DNA of 64,000 nucleotides from positions 1 to 64,000 of the forward strand of contig NZ_FNRO01000013.1 in the NCBI RefSeq assembly GCF_900107745.1. Reading direction: 5' to 3'. Under the pieces are notes generated by a model, which saw only the letters and a program-made list of their open reading frames with translations, was not told where the DNA came from and searched no databases. Of this stretch, positions 16,315 through 26,818 are shown one piece after another. Numbering within the stretch: position 1 is the first letter of the stretch; each line of letters opens with the position of its first letter. Both the position numbers and the translations under genes were made by a program. The DNA is from Variovorax sp. YR216 (GTDB taxonomy: Bacteria > Pseudomonadota > Gammaproteobacteria > Burkholderiales > Burkholderiaceae_C).

Positions 16315-17925
16315 TTAGGGCTCATCAATGAGTCGTTCAAGTTCTTCAAAAAGTGCAACACGATCAGGGTGAAGAACTCTCAGTTGCTGGATTAGATCAA
16401 TGGACTGAACTTGCGCGATCGTCCGAGATAGAGCGCAAAGCGCGATTCGAAGAAAACCTTCTACAGCTGACACTGGCAAGCCGCCTGAGTATGCGGACGC
16501 TTGCAGCGATAGTCTTCGAGCGACAAAGGCATTCAGGAACTTAAAGACTTGATGGAGTTCGAAGTCCGGTTGGCTTTCAAGGACCAGTCGAGGGATGCCG
16601 TCGCAGACTTGAACGTTCATCGCATCAGATATTGTGCAACTGACTCGACCAGAATTCAGAAACCTCCGACGGAGGCGTTCTGCCACGTCGCGAGTAGTCT
16701 GCAAGCACTGTCGGCTTATGTTTTCGGCGGACTTTCGATCAAGTCCCACAGTGAATAGGGCCTCGCGGAACGATTTGCGTTGATCGACGAACTTCTTCAG
16801 GAAACATGCTAGAAGGTGGGGAGATATGCCGTCCAACGATGGAAGCGATCGTGAGATCAGCGCGCGTCTAGTTGCGGGGATCGAGGAGCCGAGCAACTGT
16901 GCAGCGCGACTGAGATTGCCAGTCGTCCTAACGTATGCCCGTTCGATCTGACGAGTTTGCTCGCCTGAGAGTGAGGGCGACCCGATGGTGTGTGAGTCGT
17001 TCTCGACTGATCCCGCAGTGAGCATTCGCTCAATAGCGTCCGAGGCTGAGGGGTAGAGTGCGGCCAGGGCGGCAACGTAGACGGGAATGCGTATGGAAGC
17101 GCGGCGAACCGTGATTGCCTTCTCGATGGTGGGATAAGCAGTGGTTCCGCGGTCACGAAACTCCGGAATGACCTGCTCAAGCCAAGCGGAGTCGAAGCTG
17201 CGCCGAAGAAGATCCGTTAGAGAACGTTCTGAATTTGCCTCAACAAGTTGTTCGGCCGCTCTGCGCTTCAACTCCTGAACCATTCCGTACCCGGACAGGG
17301 GGGCCGACATGAAGAGGAGATTCATTGCGATCTCTGCATATGCCATTGCAGTCACGCTTGCTCTCATCCTCTCGGCCCATTGGTGTTCCAACAAAGAGAC
17401 CTCGTCGGAATGCGCGGACGGTGGATGCAAAAATGGGTGTGGTTTCGTCGTAGACGCGAGTGAGCGAAAGTGGATATGGCAGCAGTAGATTCCTGGAATT
17501 TGGTGTTCACGGTGCCAGTACGCCCTGCCCGCAGACTGGATGTCATCGCGGATGCAATCCCGGCAAAAGTAGGCATTAGGCGATCGCAGGTGCTCTGACG
17601 CACGAAAATTGGCCGTCGCATTCGGCGCGCCGAACGGGATGCCAGGACTGAATCGCACAAAAGCGCGTGCGAATGGCTGAATGGTGTGTTCGCAGATCAG
17701 CGTTTGCGCACTGAGTCCCAGCGCCCCTGCCAAGACTTCCACCTTGCCTTTGATTTGACGTCCGTTGTCGTCTAGACCGAACGTCGCGCGGAGCAATTCA
17801 TTTCCCGCCTCTGGGGATACTCCGTTTAGGCCGTAGACGTGTCCTTCGTAGCCTTCCGCCAGTTCTCCGGGAAGAATGTGAGTAAAGACGAATGGTTTCA
17901 CGGCGTCCCCTACTTCTCTAGTCAA
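16315..17925 (-). CDS. tniQ: TniQ/TnsD-family target-selection protein 2
   Basis: 536 residues from ATG 17925 (KPFVFTHILPGELAEGYEGH). The zinc-binding block is YFCRDCIRDDI then AYWHREHQIPGIYCCHIHF, matching the CxxC...HxxH/CxxH spacing of TniQ. The remainder is helical with HTH-like stretches (RTTGNLSRAAQLLGSSIPAT), as in TnsD-type DNA-binding tails. It runs opposite to tnsABC and begins only 35 bp inside the first end-binding repeat, so its promoter should lie in the right end and be sensitive to TnsB binding. It is clearly different from TniQ 1, supporting two targeting routes. Confidence 0.85.
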   Translation of the reverse strand: MTREVGDAVKPFVFTHILPGELAEGYEGHVYGLNGVSPEAGNELLRATFGLDDNGRQIKGKVEVLAGALGLSAQTLICEHTIQPFARAFVRFSPGIPFGAPNATANFRASEHLRSPNAYFCRDCIRDDIQSAGRAYWHREHQIPGIYCCHIHFRSLASTTKPHPFLHPPSAHSDEVSLLEHQWAERMRASVTAMAYAEIAMNLLFMSAPLSGYGMVQELKRRAAEQLVEANSERSLTDLLRRSFDSAWLEQVIPEFRDRGTTAYPTIEKAITVRRASIRIPVYVAALAALYPSASDAIERMLTAGSVENDSHTIGSPSLSGEQTRQIERAYVRTTGNLSRAAQLLGSSIPATRRALISRSLPSLDGISPHLLACFLKKFVDQRKSFREALFTVGLDRKSAENISRQCLQTTRDVAERLRRRFLNSGRVSCTISDAMNVQVCDGIPRLVLESQPDFELHQVFKFLNAFVARRLSLQASAYSGGLPVSAVEGFLRIALCALSRTIAQVQSIDLIQQLRVLHPDRVALFEELERLIDEP

Positions 17926-17960
17926 GGTGATCGTACGAGGCCCTCACCTGACTGGGAAGC

Positions 17961-18100
17961 GTTCGCGACACTAGCGTCCACAGTGCAATACTCTCATTGT
18001 TGGGTTCGCGACTTCGCGTTGATCCAGTACTCATGCCACCCGGGCTGCAGGCCGCATGGACGCTTGGTGGGAGTTCACGACTTAATTTGTCGAGATCACA
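17961..18100. repeat. Tn7-like right end with three TnsB-site-like repeats
   Basis: GTTCGCGACA (17961-17970), GTTCGCGACT (18004-18013) and GTTCACGACT (18073-18082) are directly repeated. The last leads to ...GAGATCACA ending at 18100. Read inward on the minus strand the tip is TGTGATCTCGACAAATTAAG then TCGTGAAC. The Tn7 tip is TGTGGGCGGACAAAATAGTT then GGGAAC, so the TGTG, GACAAA and GAAC blocks coincide. Bases 18101-18105 (AGCTC) would be the 5-bp target duplication. Confidence 0.75.
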
Positions 18101-18663
18101 AGCTCAAGGCCAACGGCGGCAACCCGGCGGATTCGATCCTCGCGCGCTTCGGCGGCAGCGTGACGGTGAGCGGCGTGCGCATCGCGACGGTCACCGCGCT
18201 GCACAGCAACGGCGTCGATCCCGACTACATCGGCGGCGAGCTCGGCAAGGCGATGAAGGATGCGGGCATCGCCGGCGACGTGGGCCTCGCGACCGGCTAC
18301 GTGCTGCGCTTCAGCAATGGCCTGGTGGCGTACCTGTCGGGCGATACCGGCATCGTGGCCGACCAGGAACGCGTGGTGCGCGACTTCTACCACGCGAAGC
18401 TCGCGGTGATGAACATGGGCGACGGCTTCACGACCGGGCCGGCGGAGTCGGCCTTCATCATGAACGAGCTGGTCAAGCCGGTGTCGGTGATCGCCTCGCA
18501 TGCCAACGAGGTCGGCACGGTCAACGGCAAGATCCGGCCGGGCAGCAAGACCGAGGCCTTCATCAAGGCGGTCAAGGTGCCGACCTTCGTTCCCCTGTCG
18601 GGCCGCACGATGGAGTTCAACGCCGACGGCAAGTGCGCCGTTGGCTGCGAGGCGCAGATGTAG
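18101..18663 (+). pseudogene. MBL-fold metallo-hydrolase, 3' part, truncated by transposon
   Basis: About 187 codons corresponding to the C-terminal half of a periplasmic-type MBL-fold hydrolase of the UlaG-like group. From KLKANGGNPADSILARFGG onward the sequence is continuous and well conserved in style (YLSGDTGIVADQERVVRDFY, VSVIASHANEVGTV). The N-terminal half with the HxHxDH metal-binding motif is missing. The open frame continues leftward into transposon sequence by chance. The break is exactly at the transposon end, so insertion rather than decay caused the truncation. Confidence 0.8.
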
Positions 18664-18667
18664 CCGT

Positions 18668-19726
18668 CTACGGCTGCGCCTGCGCCGGCACCGCCACGCC
18701 GAGCGACTCCGCAAGCCCCGAAAGCGAGCGCCAGATCGCAGGCGCCATCTCCAGGTGCGTGGCGTTGCGCTCGCGGTTCTGCGCTTCGTATTCGCCGGGG
18801 TATTGCACGCGGTCGAAGCCGGGCGCGGGCGGGGTGTCGTGCAGGTAGTTGAGGAAACCTTCGACTTCGGCGCTCTTCCATTCGAGCCCGAACTCCATCG
18901 CCGGATCGATCAGCACCGCGAACATGTTGTTGACCGCCATGCCGTCACGCGGGTTCTCGGGCTGGATCGTGCCGCCGCCCGACAGCACGCCCGCGAGCAA
19001 CTCGGCCACCACGCCCAGCGCGTAGCCCTTGTGCGCGCCGAAGGGCAGGATCGCGCCCGGCGGGTCGGCGAACATCACCGAGGCGTCCGTGGTGGGCAGG
19101 CCGTCTGCATCGATGATGCAGCCTTCTGGCAGCGGCTCGCCTTTCTCGGCGGCCACGCGCGTCCTGTTGAAGGCAACCGCGCTGGTCGCCATGTCGACCA
19201 CCAGTGGCGGCCGGCCGTTTGGCATCGGGCCGGCGAAGCACACCGGGTTGGTCGTCAGGCGCGCCACCTTGCCGCCATAGGGCGCGACCATCGGCGGGCG
19301 GTTGATCACGTTGGTGAAGCTCAGGAGCACATAGCCTGCTGCCGCCGCCATCTCGCCGTAATGGCCCATGCGGCCGAGGTGGTGTGAACGCCGGATGGTC
19401 AGGATGCAGTGGCCGGTCTGCTTGACCCGCTCGATCCCGGCCTGCATGACGACCTTGCCGACATGCTGGCCGAAGCCGCCGTGACCGTCATACATCAGCA
19501 GGCCGCCGCGGTCCGCAATGCACTCGGCGTGCGCATCACCGTGCAGGTGGCCGCCCTGCATCGACTTGCGATAGCTGGGCAGGATCGAGAGGCCGTGGCT
19601 GGTGTAGCCGCAGCGGTCGGATTCGAGGAGGTGCTCCGCCACATCGGCCGCGATGTCGTCCGGTACGCCCTGCGTCGTGAGGATCCGTGTGCCCAGCGAG
19701 CGGGCGTCGTCGAGGGAAATTTTCAT
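18668..19726 (-). CDS. Malate/L-lactate/ureidoglycolate dehydrogenase family oxidoreductase
   Basis: 352 residues from ATG 19726 (AGGAGAAT upstream), not the longer open frame. This is the LDH2/MDH2 family of NAD(P)-dependent 2-hydroxyacid dehydrogenases, structurally unrelated to classical MDH. Family motifs are TSHGLSILPSY near the N-terminus, TIRRSHHLGRMGHY with the catalytic His, NPVCFAGP, VVDMATSAVA and GAHKGYALGVVAELL. It would oxidise malate, lactate, sulfolactate or ureidoglycolate. It follows a DASS-type anion transporter gene on the same strand, suggesting uptake and oxidation of the same dicarboxylate or hydroxyacid. Confidence 0.85.
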   Translation of the reverse strand: MKISLDDARSLGTRILTTQGVPDDIAADVAEHLLESDRCGYTSHGLSILPSYRKSMQGGHLHGDAHAECIADRGGLLMYDGHGGFGQHVGKVVMQAGIERVKQTGHCILTIRRSHHLGRMGHYGEMAAAAGYVLLSFTNVINRPPMVAPYGGKVARLTTNPVCFAGPMPNGRPPLVVDMATSAVAFNRTRVAAEKGEPLPEGCIIDADGLPTTDASVMFADPPGAILPFGAHKGYALGVVAELLAGVLSGGGTIQPENPRDGMAVNNMFAVLIDPAMEFGLEWKSAEVEGFLNYLHDTPPAPGFDRVQYPGEYEAQNRERNATHLEMAPAIWRSLSGLAESLGVAVPAQAQP

Positions 19727-19844
19727 AGGGATTCTCCTGTTCGCAGGCACCCGCGGAACCGGCTTTGCCGGGCCGCCGGGTGCGCCCCCGGAGAGGGGGG
19801 TGGAGAGCGACACGAAGTGCGCGAGCCTGGGGGAGAGCTTCATC

Positions 19845-21353
19845 CTAAGTCCAGCCGAGCCAGCGCCAGTAGGTAAGGGCGAAGAGCAGCATCAGCAGAT
19901 ACCCGACAATGGTGACCGGAACCCCCACCCGCGCGAACTGCTTGCCATTGAAGGTCTCCGTACCCAGGCAGACCATGTTCTGCGGCGCGTTGATCGGCAG
20001 GATGAAGCCGAAGCTCACCGTGAAGCCGAGCAGCATCGTCATTCCGACCTTGTGGATGTCGCCGGGCAAGGTCTGCAGCACCGAGATGAGGATCGGCAGC
20101 AGCGCTGCGGTCAGCGCGGTCGCGCTCGCGAAGCCGAGGTGGATCAGGATCAGGAAGGCCGCAAGGATCGCGAACACCATCACCGTGCCCTGCGTGGCCA
20201 GCCCCGAATGCGCGACCACGAACCGCCCGAGCCACTGGCCGGCCTGCGTGGACAAGAGCGCCGTGCCCAGGCTGATGCCCACGCCGAAGACGATCAGCGT
20301 GCCCCACGGGATGCGGCTCTGCAGTGCCTTCCAGTCCATCACGCCGACGCGCGGCAGCATCAGGATCACGAGCCCGACGTAGGTGATCGACGCGGTGTCG
20401 ATGTCATGCAGCTTGCCTTCGGTGGCCCAGAAGAGGAGCAGGCCGATCGACACCGCTGCCAGGCGCTTCTGCGGCCCGGTCATCGGGCCGAGCGCGGCCA
20501 GCTCCCGCTGCACCGCCTCCTTGCCGCCGGCGATCGATTCGGATTCGGGCGGCAGCAGCCAGCGCACGAGGAAATACAGCACGATCGACATCACCACCGC
20601 CCACGGTGCGCCGGCGATCAGCCACTGGATCCAGCTCACGCGTTCGCCGAGCAGCTTGTCCATGAATCCGACGGTGAGCAGGTTCTGCGCGGCGGCGGTC
20701 TGGATGCCGACGTTCCACACGCTGGTGGCCTGCGCGACCATGATCATGATGCCGGCCGCGATGTTGGAGCGCTTGTCGACCCCGAAGGCGGTGATCACGC
20801 CCATCATGATCGGCACCACGCAGGCGCTGCGCGCCGTGGCGCTCGGCACCACCAGCGACAGCACGATCGTGACCACGATGCTGCCGATGAGGATTCGCCG
20901 CGTGGTGGTGCCGATGGTGGACAGCGTGACCAGCGCAATGCGCCGGTCCAGTCCGGTGATGGTCATCGCGGCCGCGATGCACAGCGCGGCGCCGACCAGC
21001 GCCAGTGCGGTGCTCGAGAAGCCCGCGAGCGCCATGCCCAGCGCCGCGCCGGTGCCATAGGTTGTCGAGGGCGCATCCACCTTGGGCGCAAGGCCGATCA
21101 GCGCGGCCATCAGCGAGGTGATCATGATCGCGCTGGCCTCGTAGCTCACCGCCTCGCTGATCCAGACGATCACCGCGAAGACGAGGATCGCCAGCATGCG
21201 TTGGCCCGCGACCGGCAGGCCCTCGGGCTGCGGCAGCGCGAGGATCGCGAGCATCGCCGCGGCCGCGAGGTAGAGGCCCCAGGGGACTGGTTTGCGCGCA
21301 GCCGCCTGGGCGGCCGGCTGCGTGCGGACGGGCTCCTTCGTGCTGATGCTCAT
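19845..21353 (-). CDS. DASS/SLC13-family anion:sodium symporter
   Basis: 502 residues from ATG 21353 (MSISTKEPV). An inner-membrane protein with roughly 11-13 hydrophobic spans. It matches the divalent anion:Na+ symporter family: an early SEAVSYEASAIM segment, VPSATARSACVVPIM (the SNT-like substrate loop), WVGIQ-type and FASATALTAALLPI segments, and FILPINAPQNMV near the C-terminus. Substrates of the family are di- and tricarboxylates or sulfonates. It is upstream of the dehydrogenase gene with 118 bp between and is probably co-transcribed. Confidence 0.85.
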   Translation of the reverse strand: MSISTKEPVRTQPAAQAAARKPVPWGLYLAAAAMLAILALPQPEGLPVAGQRMLAILVFAVIVWISEAVSYEASAIMITSLMAALIGLAPKVDAPSTTYGTGAALGMALAGFSSTALALVGAALCIAAAMTITGLDRRIALVTLSTIGTTTRRILIGSIVVTIVLSLVVPSATARSACVVPIMMGVITAFGVDKRSNIAAGIMIMVAQATSVWNVGIQTAAAQNLLTVGFMDKLLGERVSWIQWLIAGAPWAVVMSIVLYFLVRWLLPPESESIAGGKEAVQRELAALGPMTGPQKRLAAVSIGLLLFWATEGKLHDIDTASITYVGLVILMLPRVGVMDWKALQSRIPWGTLIVFGVGISLGTALLSTQAGQWLGRFVVAHSGLATQGTVMVFAILAAFLILIHLGFASATALTAALLPILISVLQTLPGDIHKVGMTMLLGFTVSFGFILPINAPQNMVCLGTETFNGKQFARVGVPVTIVGYLLMLLFALTYWRWLGWT

Positions 21354-21468
21354 GAATGCAGTCCCTTCGCTGGGTGCTTCGGCAGAAGCGTCGGGTTGCA
21401 AGGGTAGCAGTCAGCGCCTGCTGGGCCAATTCATACGTTTCGCGCCGCGCCGCGCGAAGCGCGGCCTC

Positions 21469-23460
<1,992 letters not shown>

Positions 23461-23675
23461 GTCGGCTCCTGAAGGTTCGTTCGACCCCGGCAACCCGGCC
23501 GCGCCGAGGCCCCGGCACCGGCCGGGTTTCCACCCGGCCTCTTTGCGCGAGGTTTGACGCGTGTCATGCTTGCCTTCGGTCTTGTGCTCAAGAATGAGTG
23601 GCTGAAGGATCGCCCACGAACTTTTCAGGAGACACACAAGAAGATGACGAATGTTTGCAGCCGAGGAGACGCGCC

Positions 23676-25667
23676 ATGAGTTCCGGCGCCGCATCCGTCG
23701 CCGAACCGGCCCCGGCGCCGGCGCCGGCGCCGCTGGAGCGTTACCTCACCCTGCAGACCGGTCTCGACCTGCTCGACCAGGGCTTGTCGATCTTCGACCG
23801 CAATCTCCGGCTGGTGGCCTGGAACAAGGCCTATGTGCGGCTGCTCGACTTTCCGGATGAGATGGCCTACCTGGGCGCGCCGTTCGAGAGCTTCATCGCC
23901 TACAACGCCCGCCGCGGCGAATACGGGCCCGGCGACCCCGATGCGCTGGTGGCCGAGCGCGTGGCCGTCGCGCGCACCTTCGCGCCGCATGAGATCGAGC
24001 GGGTGCGGCCCGACGGCCGCGTCCTTCGCATCCGCGGCGAACCGGTGCCGGGGCATGGCTTCGTCACCTTGTATCTGGACGTGACCGAGCAGCGCCGCGC
24101 CGAGCGGATCATCCGCGAGCACAACGCAGAGCTCGAAGCGCGGGTCGCGGCGCGTACCGGCGAGCTCCAGCGCAGCGAAGAGCGGGTTCGGCTCATCATG
24201 GATTCGATCCCCGCACTGGTGGCGTATTTCGACCGCCGGCGCGTGTATGCGTATCTCAACCGGGGTTACCGTGACTGGTTCCTGGTCGATACCGCGCGGC
24301 CCGAATGCGTGAGCGCCAAGCGCTTCCTGGGCGAGTCCGTGTATGCAGTCGTCAAGCCACATGTGCTGCGCGCGCTCGCGGGTGAGACGCGCAGTTTCGA
24401 ATACGAACTCTTCACGCACGAAGGCCAGCGGCGTGCGGTGCGGACTTCGCTCGTCCCCGACCACGGGCCGGACGGGAGCGTGGCCGGCTGCTTCGAGCTC
24501 ACCTTCGACATCACCGAGGAGAAGCGCTCGCAGGCGCTGCTGGCGCGTGCACACAAGCTCGAATCACTGGGCCATCTGACGGGCGGCCTCGCGCACGACT
24601 TCAACAACATCCTGACGGTGGTGATCGGCAATCTCGCGGCGCTCGCCGACGAACGGCCCGCCGACCCCGCGCTGCCCGAATACGTGCAGCCGGCGCTCGA
24701 GGCCGCGCGGCGCGGTGCGGATCTGGTGCGCGGCCTCCTGAGCTTCGCGCGCCGGCAGCCGCTGCAGGCTGCAGCCGTGCATGTCGGCGCGCTGGTCGAG
24801 ACGGTGGCGCGGCTGGTGCGCCGGTCGCTGCCGGAGACGCTGCGCCTCGACGTGGACGTGGGCGACGTGCCGCTCTGGACGTGGATCGATGCCACCCTGC
24901 TCGAGCAGGCGCTGCTCAATCTCGTGCTCAATGCGCGCGATGCCTGCGGCGCGGACGGTCGCATCTCGCTGCGCGCACGGGCAGCGCACATCGATGCGAC
25001 GGTCGCCGCGCCGCTGCAGCTGTCGGAAGGCGACTGCGTGCGCATCGAGGTCGAGGACAACGGCAGCGGCATGGACGAATACACGCTCGCGCATCTGTTC
25101 GAGCCCTTCTTCACCACCAAGGCGCCGGGCCGCGGCACCGGGCTGGGCATGGCCGTGGTGTACGGTTTCATCAAGCAGTCGGGCGGCGCGATCGACGTGC
25201 GCAGCGCGCCGGGGCGCGGCACCACGGTGACGGTCTGGTTGCCCGCTGCGGAACCACCTGCGTCGGATGCAGGGCCCGACGAAGCCGGCACGGGCGCGCA
25301 TCGCGCGGCCGACCGAGGGCTTGCGCTGCTGGTGGACGACGACGCGCAGGTGAGGCGTGCGATCCGGCGCAGCCTGCTCGAACTGGGCTACGTGGTGCTC
25401 GAAGCCGACAGCGGCGCCGAAGCCCTGAAGCTCCTTGCCAACACGCCGGGCATCACGCTCCTGCTGTCGGACGTGGTGCTGGGCGGCGAGATCGACGGAA
25501 GTGCGGTCGCGCAGGCGGCGCGCACGCAGGGGCGGGCCGGTGCGGTGGTCCTCATGAGCGGCAATGCGCCCGGCGACCTGCCGAGGCTCCCGGGCATTCC
25601 GCTGCTGACCAAGCCCTTCACTTCAGAGCAACTCGGCCGGGCCATCGAAGAGGGAACACCGCCATGA
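23676..25667 (+). CDS. Hybrid sensor histidine kinase (PAS-PAS-HK-REC)
   Basis: 663 residues from ATG 23676 (CGAGGAGA upstream). A Pro/Ala-rich N-terminus is followed by two PAS domains (about residues 25-145, LLDQGLSIFDRNLRLVAWNK; and 165-285, IPALVAYFDRRRVYAYLN). Then come the HisKA box LGHLTGGLAHDFNNIL, the HATPase N/G boxes (NLVLNARDACG, EDNGSGMDEYTL, GTGLGMAVVYGF) and a C-terminal receiver (LLVDDDAQV, LLLSDVVLGG, LLTKPFTSEQ). No membrane span is seen, so it is a cytoplasmic sensor. Its stop overlaps the response regulator start (ATGA). Position opposite acs suggests a role like the CrbSR acetate switch, though it lacks the SLC5 domain of CrbS. Confidence 0.9.
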   Translation: MSSGAASVAEPAPAPAPAPLERYLTLQTGLDLLDQGLSIFDRNLRLVAWNKAYVRLLDFPDEMAYLGAPFESFIAYNARRGEYGPGDPDALVAERVAVARTFAPHEIERVRPDGRVLRIRGEPVPGHGFVTLYLDVTEQRRAERIIREHNAELEARVAARTGELQRSEERVRLIMDSIPALVAYFDRRRVYAYLNRGYRDWFLVDTARPECVSAKRFLGESVYAVVKPHVLRALAGETRSFEYELFTHEGQRRAVRTSLVPDHGPDGSVAGCFELTFDITEEKRSQALLARAHKLESLGHLTGGLAHDFNNILTVVIGNLAALADERPADPALPEYVQPALEAARRGADLVRGLLSFARRQPLQAAAVHVGALVETVARLVRRSLPETLRLDVDVGDVPLWTWIDATLLEQALLNLVLNARDACGADGRISLRARAAHIDATVAAPLQLSEGDCVRIEVEDNGSGMDEYTLAHLFEPFFTTKAPGRGTGLGMAVVYGFIKQSGGAIDVRSAPGRGTTVTVWLPAAEPPASDAGPDEAGTGAHRAADRGLALLVDDDAQVRRAIRRSLLELGYVVLEADSGAEALKLLANTPGITLLLSDVVLGGEIDGSAVAQAARTQGRAGAVVLMSGNAPGDLPRLPGIPLLTKPFTSEQLGRAIEEGTPP

Positions 25668-26431
25668 GCGAAAAAGAGCCGCACGCCGGCACCGGCACGG
25701 TGCATCGCGCCGGGGGCGAGGAGGCGGGCACGCGCGCGCTGGTATACGTCATCGAGGACGACCCCGGCGTCGCGCGCCTGGTGATCTCGGCCTTGCAGGA
25801 ATTCGGCTTCAACTGCGAGACCTTCGGCAGCGGAGCGGCGGCGCTGCGAAGACTTCAGGTCGAAAAGCCCGACCTGTGCATCATTGATCTTGGTCTTCCC
25901 GACATGGATGGCTTCGATCTCATGCGGCGCATCACCGCCGCATCGAACTCGGGCGTGCTGATCCTGACCGGGCGCGGCCATCCGGCCGACCGGGTGATGG
26001 GCCTGGAGATGGGCGGCGACGACTACGTGGTGAAGCCCTTCGAGGCGCGCGAACTGGTGGCGCGCGTGCGCAGCATCCTGCGCCGGCGCGGTCTCGCGCC
26101 GGGCCAGTCGCCCGGCAAGCGGCGCTACGCGAGCTTTCTGGGGTGGCGCGTCGACTGCGCTGCCAACCTGCTGCGCGCGCCCGACGGCGCCGAGCACCAG
26201 GTCGGTACGGCCGAGATGCAGGTGCTGCGCGCGTTCATCGAGCGCCCGCACCAGATCCTCACCCGCGAGCAGCTCACCGGCTCGCGCGACCTCGCGCCAA
26301 CCGACCGCAGCATCGACGTGCGCATCTCGCGGCTGCGGCGGAAGATCGAGGCCGATCCGCATGATCCGGCGGTGATCAAGACGGTGTATGGGGCGGGGTA
26401 TCTGTTTGCGGCGGACGTGGGCTGGGAGTGA
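25664..26431 (+). CDS. OmpR/PhoB-type response regulator
   Basis: 255 residues, starting at ATG 25664 within the kinase stop. A receiver (about residues 25-140: YVIEDDPGVARLV, phospho-Asp in CIIDLGLPDMDGFD, Thr/Lys in LILTGRG and YVVKPFEARE) is followed by a winged-helix domain (TREQLTGSRDLAPTDRSIDV, ISRLRRKIEADP, KTVYGAGYLF). It should bind direct repeats near its targets. It is the likely partner of the hybrid kinase; targets may include acs and actP. Confidence 0.93.
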   Translation: MSEKEPHAGTGTVHRAGGEEAGTRALVYVIEDDPGVARLVISALQEFGFNCETFGSGAAALRRLQVEKPDLCIIDLGLPDMDGFDLMRRITAASNSGVLILTGRGHPADRVMGLEMGGDDYVVKPFEARELVARVRSILRRRGLAPGQSPGKRRYASFLGWRVDCAANLLRAPDGAEHQVGTAEMQVLRAFIERPHQILTREQLTGSRDLAPTDRSIDVRISRLRRKIEADPHDPAVIKTVYGAGYLFAADVGWE

Positions 26432-26439
26432 CAAAAGAT

Positions 26440-26485
26440 GAAATTATTATTTCGCAACAGACTCATGTTGTGAAAAAATAGTTTC
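26440..26485. promoter_or_regulatory. hipBA operator: 20-bp inverted repeat abutting hipB
   Basis: Arms 26440-26459 and 26466-26485 are inverted repeats matching at 17 of 20 positions around a 6-bp spacer. The right arm ends at the base before the hipB ATG. The sequence is AT-rich within GC-rich surroundings. It fits a HipB dimer operator, and leaves no room for a ribosome site. Confidence 0.75.
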
Positions 26486-26818
26486 ATGCCACGACGTTCG
26501 GATGCGCTCGACAACCTTCCATCCGCCGCGACGGCCGCACTGAGCCGCCTCGGGGCCGATCTCGCGCTGGCGCGCAAGCGGCGCAAGCAGTCGCTGAGAA
26601 GCTGGGCACTCCGGTTGAATGTCTCGGTGCCCACCCTGGTCAAGCTCGAAAAAGGCGACCCCACCGTCTCCGCCGGTGTGTATGCGACGGCGCTCTGGAT
26701 GATCCAGCGGCACGAGGCGCTCGCCTCCCTTGCGGACCCCAGGCAGGACCTGGCGGCGCTGGAGAACGAGGTTCAGGCGGCTTCCCGTCGCGGCGCGAGG
26801 AAGGCGACCCATGTCTGA
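26486..26818 (+). CDS. hipB: HipB-like antitoxin (Xre HTH)
   Basis: 110 residues from ATG 26486. The HTH core spans residues about 20-75 (LGADLALARKRRKQSLRSWA, VSVPTLVKLEKGDPTVSAGV), the usual Xre/HipB fold. It should bind the inverted repeat directly upstream and HipA, repressing the operon. The coding sequence overlaps hipA by 8 bases. Confidence 0.88.
   Translation: MPRRSDALDNLPSAATAALSRLGADLALARKRRKQSLRSWALRLNVSVPTLVKLEKGDPTVSAGVYATALWMIQRHEALASLADPRQDLAALENEVQAASRRGARKATHV

Larger units (their letters stand above)
1..18100. mobile_element. Tn7-like transposon, right-hand part (left end outside window)
   Basis: The stretch carries tnsA (9207), tnsB (split), tnsC (14913) and two TniQ-family genes. 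It ends at 18100 in a terminus that aligns with Tn7 tips. Immediately to the right is the 3' part of an MBL-fold hydrolase gene whose 5' part is absent, which marks 18100/18101 as an insertion junction. No matching inverted end was found anywhere in 1-18100, so the left end and the other half of the hydrolase gene should lie beyond the window start. In Tn7 relatives the tns genes sit near the right end and cargo lies to the left, so genes at 1-6 kb are inferred to be cargo. The boundary at 18100 is well supported; membership of everything to the left is inference. Confidence 0.62.

Noticed and set aside
17839..18100. Full-length reading frame joining transposon sequence to the MBL hydrolase
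   Set aside because: The part left of 18101 overlaps the tniQ 5' end and the end repeats and has no hydrolase similarity; the fusion is accidental.
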